This document shows positions 25,972 through 34,568 of a stretch of 64,000 nt of DNA, piece after piece; position 1 is the first letter of the stretch, and each line of letters opens with the position of its first letter. Below the pieces are notes generated by a model, which saw only the letters and a list, made by a program, of their open reading frames with translations, searched no databases and was not told the origin of the DNA. Origin of the DNA: an uncultured Lachnospiraceae bacterium (GTDB lineage Bacteria; Bacillota; Clostridia; Lachnospirales; Lachnospiraceae); the NCBI GenBank assembly GCA_910585345.1, contig CAJUDS010000004.1, forward strand, positions 142,809 through 206,808. Reading direction: 5' to 3'. The translations under genes were made by a program, and so were the position numbers.

Positions 25972-25999
25972 AAAAACGCGGCGGCGCATAGATCGCCGC
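25972..25999 (-). terminator. Terminator after the fructokinase gene
   Basis: Minus-strand stem GCGGCG...CGCCGC (25981-25999), then CGCG and TTTTT. Confidence 0.65.
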
Positions 26000-26011
26000 T
26001 CGTTTCCCATC

Positions 26012-26983
26012 CTATCTTCCGGCGATATACGCTTCCACTTCCGCTCTCTCCGGCATTACTTTCAACGCGCCTCGTCTTGTCGTAATCAGGCTGGACGCGC
26101 CGTTGGCAAAGGTCAGCATCGCTTTCAAATCCTCCTTTGTGAGTCCGTCAAGCCCATGTTCCAGTACATAGTTCAGAATGCACGCACAAAATGTATCTCC
26201 TGCCCCTGTCGTCTCGATCGTGGCCGGGTTCAGAAACGGCGCCGCCATAACCTTTTGACTGCCGTAGAAAGCATAACTTCCCGCTTTCCCCATAGTAGCC
26301 AGCAGCAGCCGGATATTTCCGTAATGCTCCCGGATCCAGTTTACGCCTTCTTCCACTGTAGCGCAGCCGGACACAAATAACACCTCGTCATCCGAGATCT
26401 TCAATATGTCACACTGCCCCAGCCCGAATACAATCTGCTCTTTGGCCTCGTCCAGACTCTTCCACAACGGAGGCCGCAGATTGGGATCAAATGAAACAAT
26501 AATACCGTTTTCTCTGGCAATGCGCAATCCCTTTTTCGTCGCCTCGCGAACGCCTGCATGCGTCATGGAAAGCGTGCCAAAATGGAATATCCGCGTATCC
26601 CGGATCAGATCTTCCCGCACTTCAGACACATCCAGCATCATATCCGCTCCAGGATTACGGTAAAATGCGAAATCCCTGTCGCCATCCTCCGCCGTATGTA
26701 CAAAAGCCAGCGTCGTTCTCACCTCTTCATCCATATACAATGCTTCTGTGCCGATCCCCAGCTCTTCCAGTACGCTTTTCAGCATCACGCCGAACTGGTC
26801 TCTTCCCACCTTTCCCATAAAAGAGGTTTTCTTTCCCAGTTTGTTCAGCATGGCAAGCACGTTACAAGGCGCGCCGCCCGGATTCGCTTCAAACATGGGA
26901 TTGCCCTGACTGCTCACCGCATTCTCCGTAAAATCAATCAAAAGCTCCCCCAGTGCCAGTACATCATATTTTTTTTCTGCCAT
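26012..26983 (-). CDS. PfkB-family sugar kinase, probable fructokinase
   Basis: A 323-residue ribokinase-fold kinase. N-terminal PfkB motif region NPGGAPCNVLAMLNKLGKKTSF and the C-terminal ATP/anion-hole motif ETTGAGDTFCACILNY with the catalytic Asp. Overall closest in look to bacterial fructokinases (ScrK type), which phosphorylate fructose at C6. No sucrose or fructose genes lie beside it. Start follows GGGAGGAACGGGAAA; promoter at 27056-27084. Confidence 0.88.
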   Translation of the reverse strand: MAEKKYDVLALGELLIDFTENAVSSQGNPMFEANPGGAPCNVLAMLNKLGKKTSFMGKVGRDQFGVMLKSVLEELGIGTEALYMDEEVRTTLAFVHTAEDGDRDFAFYRNPGADMMLDVSEVREDLIRDTRIFHFGTLSMTHAGVREATKKGLRIARENGIIVSFDPNLRPPLWKSLDEAKEQIVFGLGQCDILKISDDEVLFVSGCATVEEGVNWIREHYGNIRLLLATMGKAGSYAFYGSQKVMAAPFLNPATIETTGAGDTFCACILNYVLEHGLDGLTKEDLKAMLTFANGASSLITTRRGALKVMPERAEVEAYIAGR

Positions 26984-27055
26984 TTTCCCGTTCCTCCCAT
27001 TTTATTGACATCTGCGTCAGTTCTATAGCTCCGTTCCGTTACAATTTTCTTTTAT

Positions 27056-27084
27056 ATTTTAGCAGAAATATCCTCTGCAAACAA
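27056..27084 (-). promoter_or_regulatory. Promoter for the fructokinase gene
   Basis: Minus strand TTGTTT (27079-27084), 17-base spacer, TAAAAT (27056-27061). Confidence 0.5.
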
Positions 27085-27180
27085 GAGGATATCCGTCTGG
27101 CTGTCCATAGCCGCTTAAGTTTCCACATTACGTAAAAACAGCAAAATTACCCGGATTTCATACTCCGGCAGTCCGCTGCA

Positions 27181-27255
27181 GCGCGCAGAAACTATTAGAA
27201 AATTCAATTTTTCGCGCCCGCAGCGCCAGCACAAATTTACGCCGTGCAATTTGCC
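27181..27255 (+). repeat. Diverged relative of repeat R1
   Basis: GCGCGC followed by ACTATTAGAAAAT and a GC-rich palindromic stretch align loosely with 59061-59130. Similarity is clear over the first ~25 bases and weak afterwards. Confidence 0.4.
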
Positions 27256-27279
27256 TTCACAATCAATGCCATATATGAT
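27251..27279 (+). promoter_or_regulatory. Promoter for the C_GCAxxG_C_C-EAL gene
   Basis: TTGCCT, 17-base spacer, TATGAT. Its position supports the downstream ATG at 27344 over an upstream in-frame codon. Confidence 0.5.
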
Positions 27280-27343
27280 AAAATACAACTGTAATCCGGT
27301 TTCTTATACCTATTCCCGATTTCAGAAACGAGGTGGCCATTTC

Positions 27344-29125
27344 ATGACACATAAGGAAAAAGCATGGCAGCTCCTGCACCAGCAATACCATTGTTCACAG
27401 GCGCTGCTGGGCGCGTTTGCAGAAGATTTCGGGCTGGACTTAAAGACCGCCTTCAAAATCAGTACCTGCTTCGGCGGCGGTATGCGCCAGGGCGGCGTCT
27501 GCGGCTGCATCACGGCCTCGCTGCTCGTACTGGGCATGGCGTTCGGCTTCTATGATTCTCAGGACAAAGAACAGGAATTGTACGGTAACCAAAAAACAGA
27601 AGAATTTTTACGGCTTTTTAAGGAAAAAATGGACGGCCTCATATACTGCCGGGATATTCTCGGAAAGGATATCTCGAAACCGGAGGATATGGCCATGATC
27701 CGCCAGGAAAAACTGATCCTGCAGAAATGCCCAAGAGCAATCAATATCAGTATCGATATCTTGGAAGAAATGCTGGCGCAGCAGTTAAAAGACAACGCGG
27801 AAGGCAGCATCAGCCTAGAAGATCTTCCCGAAGACAATGAGATGCAGAGTATGCTGCGCGAAATCACCGAGCTGAAACGGTTCCGCCGGAATGTGAACCA
27901 CCTGGTATTCTCCTCTTCACGAAGAATCGGTGTCATCCAGTTTGATATCTGCAAGTTCAAACTGATCAACGATTTATATGGGGAAAAATTCGGGGACGAA
28001 ATTCTCGACTTTATTGGCGAAGAGTTAAAAGAAGTCTGCGGCCGCCAGCAGTTTTTTATCAATCTGCGCAGCGACGTATTCATGGTTGTGACGGAATATG
28101 ACAAAACGCAGGAGCTGGTCGATCTGATACACCGTCTGGATAACAGAATCTGCTCTTTTAAAGACGTAAAGCTGCAAATGTCTTATGGCATCTATACAAT
28201 AGAGGACAAAAAGATGGAGCTGCGGCAGATGGAAGACCGGGCCGCTATGGCCAGAAAAGCAGCCAAGGACAGTATTCTGACCAATATCCTGTTTTACAAA
28301 GAGCAGTTCAAGGAGATGCTGTATAACAGAAAATTTATCGAAGAAAACATCCAGACTGCCATTACGGAAAGACAGTTCAAAATGTATCTGCAGCCAAAGT
28401 ACAGCATTGCCAAAAATGAGATTACCGGCGCCGAAGCGCTGGTGCGTTGGCTTCACCCCGACCGTGGTATGATCTGCCCGGATGAATTTATTCCGGTGAT
28501 TGAGGAAAACGGTTTTATCAAAAAAGTGGATTATTATATATGGGAAGAAGCCTGCCGCTTTATCAGAAAATGCAGCGACGCAGGCATTTTATCCTGCCCT
28601 GTTTCCGTCAACGTCTCGCGAATCCACCTGCGCGGCGATGAATGCCTGCAGGTACTGACGCATTTGGTAAACGCCTACAACATCCCCAAATCTCTGCTGC
28701 AGTTGGAAATCACGGAAACCGCCCGCGATGAACAGATCAGCCAAAAAGCGCAGCAGCTTAAGGATGCAGGTTTTACACTGATGATGGACGACTTCGGCAG
28801 CGGCTATTCCTCCCTGAATATCCTTTTGGAAACGCCATTCGATGTGATCAAGCTCGATAAAAAATTTATGGAGAGCATGATGGTTTCCAACAAAGGAGAA
28901 TTAATTCTGGAACAGATGGTTTCCATGGCAAACAAACTGGATCTGGAACTTCTGGCGGAGGGCGTGGAAACAAAAGAACAGATTGATCTGCTGCAGACAA
29001 TCGGTTGCGACCACGTTCAGGGATATTACTATGCCATGCCCATGCCGGAAGACGAGTTTTTCACCCTTCTGCAAAAACAATTTGCACATTCCGCCCGCTC
29101 TTCTAACGCCGCAGATACTTACTGA
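27344..29125 (+). CDS. C_GCAxxG_C_C domain fused to degenerate GGDEF and intact EAL domains
   Basis: A 593-residue cytosolic protein. Residues ~10-135 match the C_GCAxxG_C_C family: Cys17 (HCSQALLG), Cys42, Cys53 and Cys55 in CFGGGMRQGGVCGCITAS, Cys102 and Cys129. A GGDEF fold follows (QFDICKFKLINDLYGEKFGDE) with RSDVF (242-246) in place of GGDEF, so no cyclase activity is expected. The EAL domain keeps AEALVRW (364), NVSRIHL, EITET, DDFGSGYSSL, KLDKKFM, AEGVET and VQGYYYA, so it should hydrolyse c-di-GMP. No transmembrane helix. ATG follows ACGAGGTGG. Its 3' end overlaps the convergent gene by 23 bases. Confidence 0.88.
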   Translation: MTHKEKAWQLLHQQYHCSQALLGAFAEDFGLDLKTAFKISTCFGGGMRQGGVCGCITASLLVLGMAFGFYDSQDKEQELYGNQKTEEFLRLFKEKMDGLIYCRDILGKDISKPEDMAMIRQEKLILQKCPRAINISIDILEEMLAQQLKDNAEGSISLEDLPEDNEMQSMLREITELKRFRRNVNHLVFSSSRRIGVIQFDICKFKLINDLYGEKFGDEILDFIGEELKEVCGRQQFFINLRSDVFMVVTEYDKTQELVDLIHRLDNRICSFKDVKLQMSYGIYTIEDKKMELRQMEDRAAMARKAAKDSILTNILFYKEQFKEMLYNRKFIEENIQTAITERQFKMYLQPKYSIAKNEITGAEALVRWLHPDRGMICPDEFIPVIEENGFIKKVDYYIWEEACRFIRKCSDAGILSCPVSVNVSRIHLRGDECLQVLTHLVNAYNIPKSLLQLEITETARDEQISQKAQQLKDAGFTLMMDDFGSGYSSLNILLETPFDVIKLDKKFMESMMVSNKGELILEQMVSMANKLDLELLAEGVETKEQIDLLQTIGCDHVQGYYYAMPMPEDEFFTLLQKQFAHSARSSNAADTY

Positions 29126-30422
29126 TCTGCCGCTGCAGAATACGCAGGGAATTTTCAACATTATCGTCATCCTCTATCATGCGGTTAATTTCATTGTCAG
29201 CCATCGTAATAGCGTCCGCATATTTGGGAAATTTAGGCGTCACCACACCGTTTTCAATCACATCACTTACCAGTGCATTGTCAATAAACTTCTCGTTTTT
29301 TTCCATATCTTCCTGCAGGATCTCTTCTGTTTCCCGTGACGTCGTCACCTCTCTGAGTACGGATACGCCCTGGGAATAACGAAACAGATCCATCTGGATT
29401 TCCTCATCATAAGTCAGCAGTTTTAAAAACTCCCAGGCCAACTGCTCCTTTTTTGTATGATTGCTGATTCCCATCAGCAAAGTATTGATAACAGATGTAT
29501 TCCCGCCTTCCGTTCCTGCCGGCAGCGTAATGCAGTCCCATTGGAATTTCGTATATTTTTTAATCTTATACGGATAGGTTTTATACGTCCTGTACTCCGT
29601 AAACGGCAGCGGCATAAAAGCCACATTGCCGCTGTCAAAGTCATCCTTTGACACTTTCTGCATCCCGTTCAAATCCATAATCTGCTTCGTAAACCGGACT
29701 GCCTCCGTCACTCTCTCATCGTTAAAATAACTTTCCGTCCCGCTCTCGTCAAACAGCTTGGCGTCATTCGAATAAACTGCCTCAGTCCAGCCATAGTTGT
29801 ATGTGCCAAACTGGTCCAGCAGCCCGTCGCCGTCTTTATCTTTTGTCACATAGCTGCAGATCCGGTAGAGATCATCCCACGTCCAGTCATTATCCGGCAC
29901 GGACAGTCCTTCCCTGTTTAACAGCGACTTATTGACAAACATCAGCGTAGGAACTGTCTCATAAGGCAGTGCATACTGTCTGCCTTCATACTGCCCCGCC
30001 TGCAGCGCTGTGGAATAATAACATGTGCTGTCAAAATCCGGATCGGAAGCCATCAGCGACTCTAAATCCTTCATCGCGCCAATCTCCGCAAACTGATTGA
30101 AATCCTCTCCCAATACCATGAATACATCCGGTTCCTGACCCCGCAGGAGCTGTCTGGAAAACCATTCCGAATAATCCTCCTTGCGGATGCCGCTGTAATA
30201 ATGTACCTTTACATTTTTATGCATCGACTCAAACTTTTCTACGGCTTTGTCAATAATTACATAACTGTTGGCATTGGCCACATCCCAATTGCTTCCCGCA
30301 AAAATACCTACCTCCAGTACCGTCGTCCGGCTGCTGCGGCAGCCGTAGATCCCTGCAGACAACAAAACCGCACATAACAACGCAATACCTGCTGTTCTTT
30401 TTCTTTTCATTTCCCTGTTCAT
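29103..30422 (-). CDS. Family 1 extracellular solute-binding lipoprotein in a two-component operon
   Basis: A 439-residue lipoprotein (lipobox LLSAGIYGC) of the maltose-type binding-protein fold: VLEVGIFAGSNWDVANANSYVIIDKAVEKFE, PDVFMVLGEDF, ALPYETVPTLMFVNKSLL. No permease genes are near. Its ATG overlaps the response-regulator stop as ATGA, so expression is coupled to the signalling pair. It may feed or sense for the kinase, or serve a transporter elsewhere. Confidence 0.88.
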   Translation of the reverse strand: MNREMKRKRTAGIALLCAVLLSAGIYGCRSSRTTVLEVGIFAGSNWDVANANSYVIIDKAVEKFESMHKNVKVHYYSGIRKEDYSEWFSRQLLRGQEPDVFMVLGEDFNQFAEIGAMKDLESLMASDPDFDSTCYYSTALQAGQYEGRQYALPYETVPTLMFVNKSLLNREGLSVPDNDWTWDDLYRICSYVTKDKDGDGLLDQFGTYNYGWTEAVYSNDAKLFDESGTESYFNDERVTEAVRFTKQIMDLNGMQKVSKDDFDSGNVAFMPLPFTEYRTYKTYPYKIKKYTKFQWDCITLPAGTEGGNTSVINTLLMGISNHTKKEQLAWEFLKLLTYDEEIQMDLFRYSQGVSVLREVTTSRETEEILQEDMEKNEKFIDNALVSDVIENGVVTPKFPKYADAITMADNEINRMIEDDDNVENSLRILQRQISKYLRR

Positions 30423-31093
30423 ACATCATCCGGCTTTCTTTTGCTGACTCCTGTCTGTACCGCCCATATGGCAAGCTGGGTCCGGTCCCGCAGTCCGAGC
30501 TTATTTAAAATAGCGCTCAGATAATTCCGCACGGTTCCCTCCGATAAGTTGAGATTTCCAGCGACCTCTTTGTTGGAAGCGCCAAATTCAACCTGTTCAA
30601 TAATTTTCCACTCCGTTTTAGTCAATTCTTTCTCGTTTTGCTCCTCCACCTGAATGGTATAATCTGCCTTTGCCATCTGGGAAAAAAGCTTAACAACCTT
30701 CGTGGCAATGTCCGGATTAATCATAGCGCGTCCGCTATACACCGTATGAATGGCCTCCACCAGCTCATCCATGGACACTCCTTTTAAAAGATAACCGCTG
30801 GCGCCGAATTTCAAAGCATTGTATACAAATTCATCGTCGTCAAACGTAGTCAGTATGATAATTTTAATCTCCGGATAGTTCTCCTTGATAATCTTCGTAC
30901 ACTGTACCCCGTCCATCTTAGGCATCCGTATATCCATCAGTATCACATCCGGCTTTTCTTTGCGGATGCTCTGAATCACTTCCTGTCCGTTTGCCACCGT
31001 ATCCGTTACCTGCATGCCATCCTTTGTATTCAATACGATCTGCAGACTCTGACGAATCAGATCCTGGTCGTCCGCAATCAATACTTTAATCAT
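30419..31093 (-). CDS. NarL/LuxR-type response regulator
   Basis: A 224-residue regulator: receiver (VLIADDQDLIRQSL, phospho-Asp in DVILMDIRMPKMDG, Lys in GASGYLLKG) and a C-terminal LuxR helix-turn-helix (LTKTEWKIIEQVEFGASNKEVAGNLNLSEGTVRNYLSAILNKLG). The ATG overlaps the kinase stop by 8 bases. The likely target is the sugar transporter promoter upstream in the same locus (inference). Confidence 0.94.
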   Translation of the reverse strand: MIKVLIADDQDLIRQSLQIVLNTKDGMQVTDTVANGQEVIQSIRKEKPDVILMDIRMPKMDGVQCTKIIKENYPEIKIIILTTFDDDEFVYNALKFGASGYLLKGVSMDELVEAIHTVYSGRAMINPDIATKVVKLFSQMAKADYTIQVEEQNEKELTKTEWKIIEQVEFGASNKEVAGNLNLSEGTVRNYLSAILNKLGLRDRTQLAIWAVQTGVSKRKPDDV

Positions 31094-32408
31094 ACTCTTC
31101 ACCCCATCTGATCGGTATCCTGGCTATGACACTGAACCCGTTTTCGCTTTTAAATTCCACTGTGCCGTTCAGCATACCAATCCGTTCCATAATATGCTTC
31201 GTGCCAAATCCATTGGTGATATGGCTGCAGCCGATGCCATTGTCGGTGATCGTCACAACTACCATATCCTCCTGTCGTTCCATAATGATTCTGACCCGGC
31301 TTGCCTTGCCGTGCCGCATGGCGTTCGTCAGACTTTCCTGAATCACCCGGTAGATAGCGCTCTCCTCATCCTCGTCAAATTTAAGCTGTCTAATCTGGCA
31401 GTCAAAAAATATCTGCATATCCGTGATCGACTTCATGTCCGTAATCATTTTCGTTATGGCAGATTCCAGACTAAGCCGCTCCAGCGAATCCGGTTTTAAT
31501 TCATTTACCGAACGCCGGATATCCAGAAGGCCGTTCCTTGCTACTTCGGATATCCGTTCCAAATGTGTCTTCGTCTCCTTCGGCGCCGCTTCCACCGTGG
31601 CGATACAGGCGTCAATTCCCACGGAAATACCGGTCAGCGTATGACCCAGCGTATCGTGGATTTCCCTCGCGAGCCGGTTCCGTTCCTTCGTCTTGCCCAT
31701 CCGCTCGGTGATTTTGGCATATTCCTGCAGTTGACTGTTCGCTTTCTCCAAGTCCTCGTTCGTCTTGCGAATCTCTTCATATAGCATATTTACCTCGTCA
31801 ATCGTACCACGCTGCTGTTGTATCATCAAAATGCAGTAAATAATAAAAAGTATAATATTAAGAGAAATCAAAAGATGATAGCCGCCTACCAGATACTGCT
31901 GCACGGAAGCGTCATAATAATTAAAATAGTCGTTGATGGAATACAAATCATAATTGATAGACAACAACTCTGCATCCGTCAGCAGAAAACTGATCAATGC
32001 CAGACAGATCACCAGATACTTTCCCCTCTCTCCCTTCGTATAATAGATCACACCCGTAAAAACCAGAAAGAAAATGCCGTTGTAATTAAAATTCATCACT
32101 ACCACGATAACGGCGCTGATTACAAATTCCAGTACAAGACACAGGTAAATTCTCCCTGGGCGGTTTTTATAAACTTTCTCCTGGGCAGTAAAAACTACCA
32201 CCAGCAAAAGATACAATACAGCTACAACGATAACGTTCATTCTCGGCTGCACAGGAATCGCATGCAGCGTATCCAGAAAATCCCTCGCCTCATACCGGGA
32301 GCAGATCCATTCCGTTGTCACTGCAATAAAAACAGATACGAAAAGCACTGCAATAAAATTCACCGCCATCATAACGGCACGCACATCTCGTAATTTGATT
32401 TTCAGCAT
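31086..32408 (-). CDS. HisKA_3 (NarX/DesK-type) sensor histidine kinase
   Basis: A 440-residue kinase. The N-terminal half has about six hydrophobic helices (first ~13-33, last ~175-198), with the longest outside loops near residues 35-57 and 145-175. After a coiled coil comes the HisKA_3 motif REIHDTLGHTLTGISVG with the phospho-His, and an HATPase with VIQESLTNAMRHGKA and TITDNGIGC. With little extracellular sequence of its own, it may read the ligand state of the binding protein encoded just upstream. Confidence 0.93.
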   Translation of the reverse strand: MLKIKLRDVRAVMMAVNFIAVLFVSVFIAVTTEWICSRYEARDFLDTLHAIPVQPRMNVIVVAVLYLLLVVVFTAQEKVYKNRPGRIYLCLVLEFVISAVIVVVMNFNYNGIFFLVFTGVIYYTKGERGKYLVICLALISFLLTDAELLSINYDLYSINDYFNYYDASVQQYLVGGYHLLISLNIILFIIYCILMIQQQRGTIDEVNMLYEEIRKTNEDLEKANSQLQEYAKITERMGKTKERNRLAREIHDTLGHTLTGISVGIDACIATVEAAPKETKTHLERISEVARNGLLDIRRSVNELKPDSLERLSLESAITKMITDMKSITDMQIFFDCQIRQLKFDEDEESAIYRVIQESLTNAMRHGKASRVRIIMERQEDMVVVTITDNGIGCSHITNGFGTKHIMERIGMLNGTVEFKSENGFSVIARIPIRWGEEYD

Positions 32409-32443
32409 ATAACATCCCGCTCCTTACGTTACAATCCACTACA

Positions 32444-33421
32444 TTACTGCCACCCGGCCAGATCAAACGCATCAATGTTATCCCCCGTAATCATTGTCAC
32501 CGGAACAATGACCAGCCGTTCCACTTCTTTTCCATCCAGATAGTCATACGCCATGGCTACCGCCTGTTCCGCGATCACAACCGGCTGCTGTGCGCTGCTG
32601 CCCTCCATATACCCTTCCTTGATCATAACTTTGCCATCCGGTGAACCGTCGATTCCATAGATCAGAATACCGTCCTGCATCTGGTTCATCTGCAGCGCCG
32701 CCAAAGCGCCCAGGGCAGTGGGATCGTTGCCGCCCAGCACCACGTCAAACACACTTTCCTCCGATTCTGATTTCAACAGCTCCGACACGACATCCATAGA
32801 AATCTCCAATTCTCCTTTTCCATGCAGCCAGGCTGTCACCTCATATTCCTCTTTTCCCGCAATCGTATCCATGAACCCTGCCACTCTGTCGTCAATTGAT
32901 TTCGTTCCCGGGCTGTCAATGACAACAATTCTGGCGCTGCTCTTTTTTTTCATCATATCCCGGGCGCACTGGACGCCTGCGTCATAATTATCCGAAAGAA
33001 TTGAAAACACCGCATATTCATCATCATATACATTGGTATCAATTACAAAAACAGGTACTTCAGCCTCCTTGCAGGCAAGCAGAGCAGGCTTTACCGTCTC
33101 CCAGTTCACCGGATTGAGAAAAAGCCCGTCTATGTCCTCCGCCAGCATGTCCAGTATCTGTTCATTTTGCTTCTCCTGATCCTGTGCCGGATCTCTGTAG
33201 AGCAGAATATCCCCGTTTGCCTCCACGATCTCCTCAATCTGTGCATTCATATCCTGAAAATAGGGATTGTTCATTGTCATATAGGTCGCACCGAACTTTC
33301 TGGTTTCCTGCCCCGTATCCTCCCGGCCTCTTCCGCTTCTCCATACTGCAAAAAACGCAAGAAACAAACCTATCAAAATCCCAAGATATACGACCTTTTT
33401 TCTACCGGACTCTACTTTCAT
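32444..33421 (-). CDS. Membrane-anchored sugar-binding protein, probable sensor partner
   Basis: A 325-residue type 1 periplasmic-binding protein. An N-terminal hydrophobic segment (VVYLGILIGLFLAFFAVW) has no lipobox cysteine, so it looks membrane-tethered. The binding domain resembles the transport protein at 36260-37309, sharing GGNDPTALGALAA, YGIDGSPD-like and DGLFLNP/DGIFLNP motifs and a C-terminal GWQ, which suggests a common ligand. It lies between the permease and the kinase. In Clostridium beijerinckii a similar tethered protein, XylFII, activates the LytS kinase; a comparable role is proposed. Start follows GGTGAAAGAG. Confidence 0.85.
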   Translation of the reverse strand: MKVESGRKKVVYLGILIGLFLAFFAVWRSGRGREDTGQETRKFGATYMTMNNPYFQDMNAQIEEIVEANGDILLYRDPAQDQEKQNEQILDMLAEDIDGLFLNPVNWETVKPALLACKEAEVPVFVIDTNVYDDEYAVFSILSDNYDAGVQCARDMMKKKSSARIVVIDSPGTKSIDDRVAGFMDTIAGKEEYEVTAWLHGKGELEISMDVVSELLKSESEESVFDVVLGGNDPTALGALAALQMNQMQDGILIYGIDGSPDGKVMIKEGYMEGSSAQQPVVIAEQAVAMAYDYLDGKEVERLVIVPVTMITGDNIDAFDLAGWQ

Positions 33422-33535
33422 CTCTTTCACCGACAATTGATTCCATATGAAAACCACCCGGCATTCCGCAGCGCAGGATGCCAGGTGACAATTACCTCTG
33501 TCATAATACTATAATACATTTGCCATATTTGCAAT

Positions 33536-34543
33536 TTACAACTTTGATTTCTTATTTCTGATATAGTCAACATATACGGCCAGTAATATAACGCAGCCTT
33601 TTACCACATACTGCCAGAACGAATTGACATTCATCAGATTCAGACCATTATTCAGTACGCCGATGATCAGACCGCCGATAATGGTACCGCCAATTTTACC
33701 GGAACCGCCTGCCATACTCGTACCGCCGACTACAACTGCCGCAATGGCATCCATCTCCGCGCCGTCTCCTGCCGTTGGCTGTCCCGAATACATACGGGAA
33801 GCCAGCACGATGCCTGCCAGGCCCGCCATGATACCGGAATAGGTATGTACAAGAAACTTCACTTTTGCTACGCTGATACCGGAAAATTCCGCCGCCTGGG
33901 CATTGCCGCCCACTGCATACAGATGACGGCCCAGCTTCGTTTTATTCATGATCAGCGCTGTTACGATCAGCACGATTACCAGAATCACAACCGGGGTCGG
34001 CACCGGTCCGATATAGCCCGCTCCCACAAACTGCCACTCTTTTGTCACGACACGCACGGGGGAACCGCCCGTATAGACATAGGCAAGACCTTTTGCAATG
34101 TTCATCGTTGCCAGCGTAACGATGAATGGCGGAATTGTCGTACTGGAAATCACATACCCGTTAAACATACCGACTACCAGGCCGACCAGTACGCCGCACA
34201 AAAGCGCTACCGCCAGTGGCAGATTATATCTGGACACGCAGCCTGCTGCTACACAGCCGGACATAGCGATAACGGAACCAACCGAAAGATCAATACCACC
34301 TAAAATAATAACCATTGTCATACCGCAGGCCAGATACAAGTTGGTCGAGATCTGCCGCAGTACGTTAAATACATTTTTCTGTGTCAAAAAGGAACTGCTT
34401 GTCAGCGGGTTTACCGCCAGAAATATACACATTACCACCAGCGCCGCAATGATACCCATATTTTCTTTGAAATATATTTTTGCCGCTTTTGAAAATCTTG
34501 AACCTGCAGAGCTCTGCGCTGCAACTGTTTTTTCTTCAGCCAT
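33536..34543 (-). CDS. Ribose-type sugar ABC transporter permease
   Basis: A 335-residue RbsC-family inner-membrane permease with multiple transmembrane helices, GMTMVIILGGIDLSVGSVIAMSG, and the EAA-like GISVAKVKFLVHTYSGIMAGLAGIVLASRM followed by DAIAAVVVGGTSMAGGSG. Ribosome site AAGGAGGATAAGATCT. It follows the ATPase by 25 bases. Confidence 0.93.
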   Translation of the reverse strand: MAEEKTVAAQSSAGSRFSKAAKIYFKENMGIIAALVVMCIFLAVNPLTSSSFLTQKNVFNVLRQISTNLYLACGMTMVIILGGIDLSVGSVIAMSGCVAAGCVSRYNLPLAVALLCGVLVGLVVGMFNGYVISSTTIPPFIVTLATMNIAKGLAYVYTGGSPVRVVTKEWQFVGAGYIGPVPTPVVILVIVLIVTALIMNKTKLGRHLYAVGGNAQAAEFSGISVAKVKFLVHTYSGIMAGLAGIVLASRMYSGQPTAGDGAEMDAIAAVVVGGTSMAGGSGKIGGTIIGGLIIGVLNNGLNLMNVNSFWQYVVKGCVILLAVYVDYIRNKKSKL

Positions 34544-34568
34544 AGATCTTATCCTCCTTATCCGTTTC

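Larger units (their letters stand above)
26984..27343. other. 360-base divergent intergenic region
   Basis: Holds promoters for both flanking genes and a partial relative of repeat R1 near 27181-27255. No gene was seen. Confidence 0.6.
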
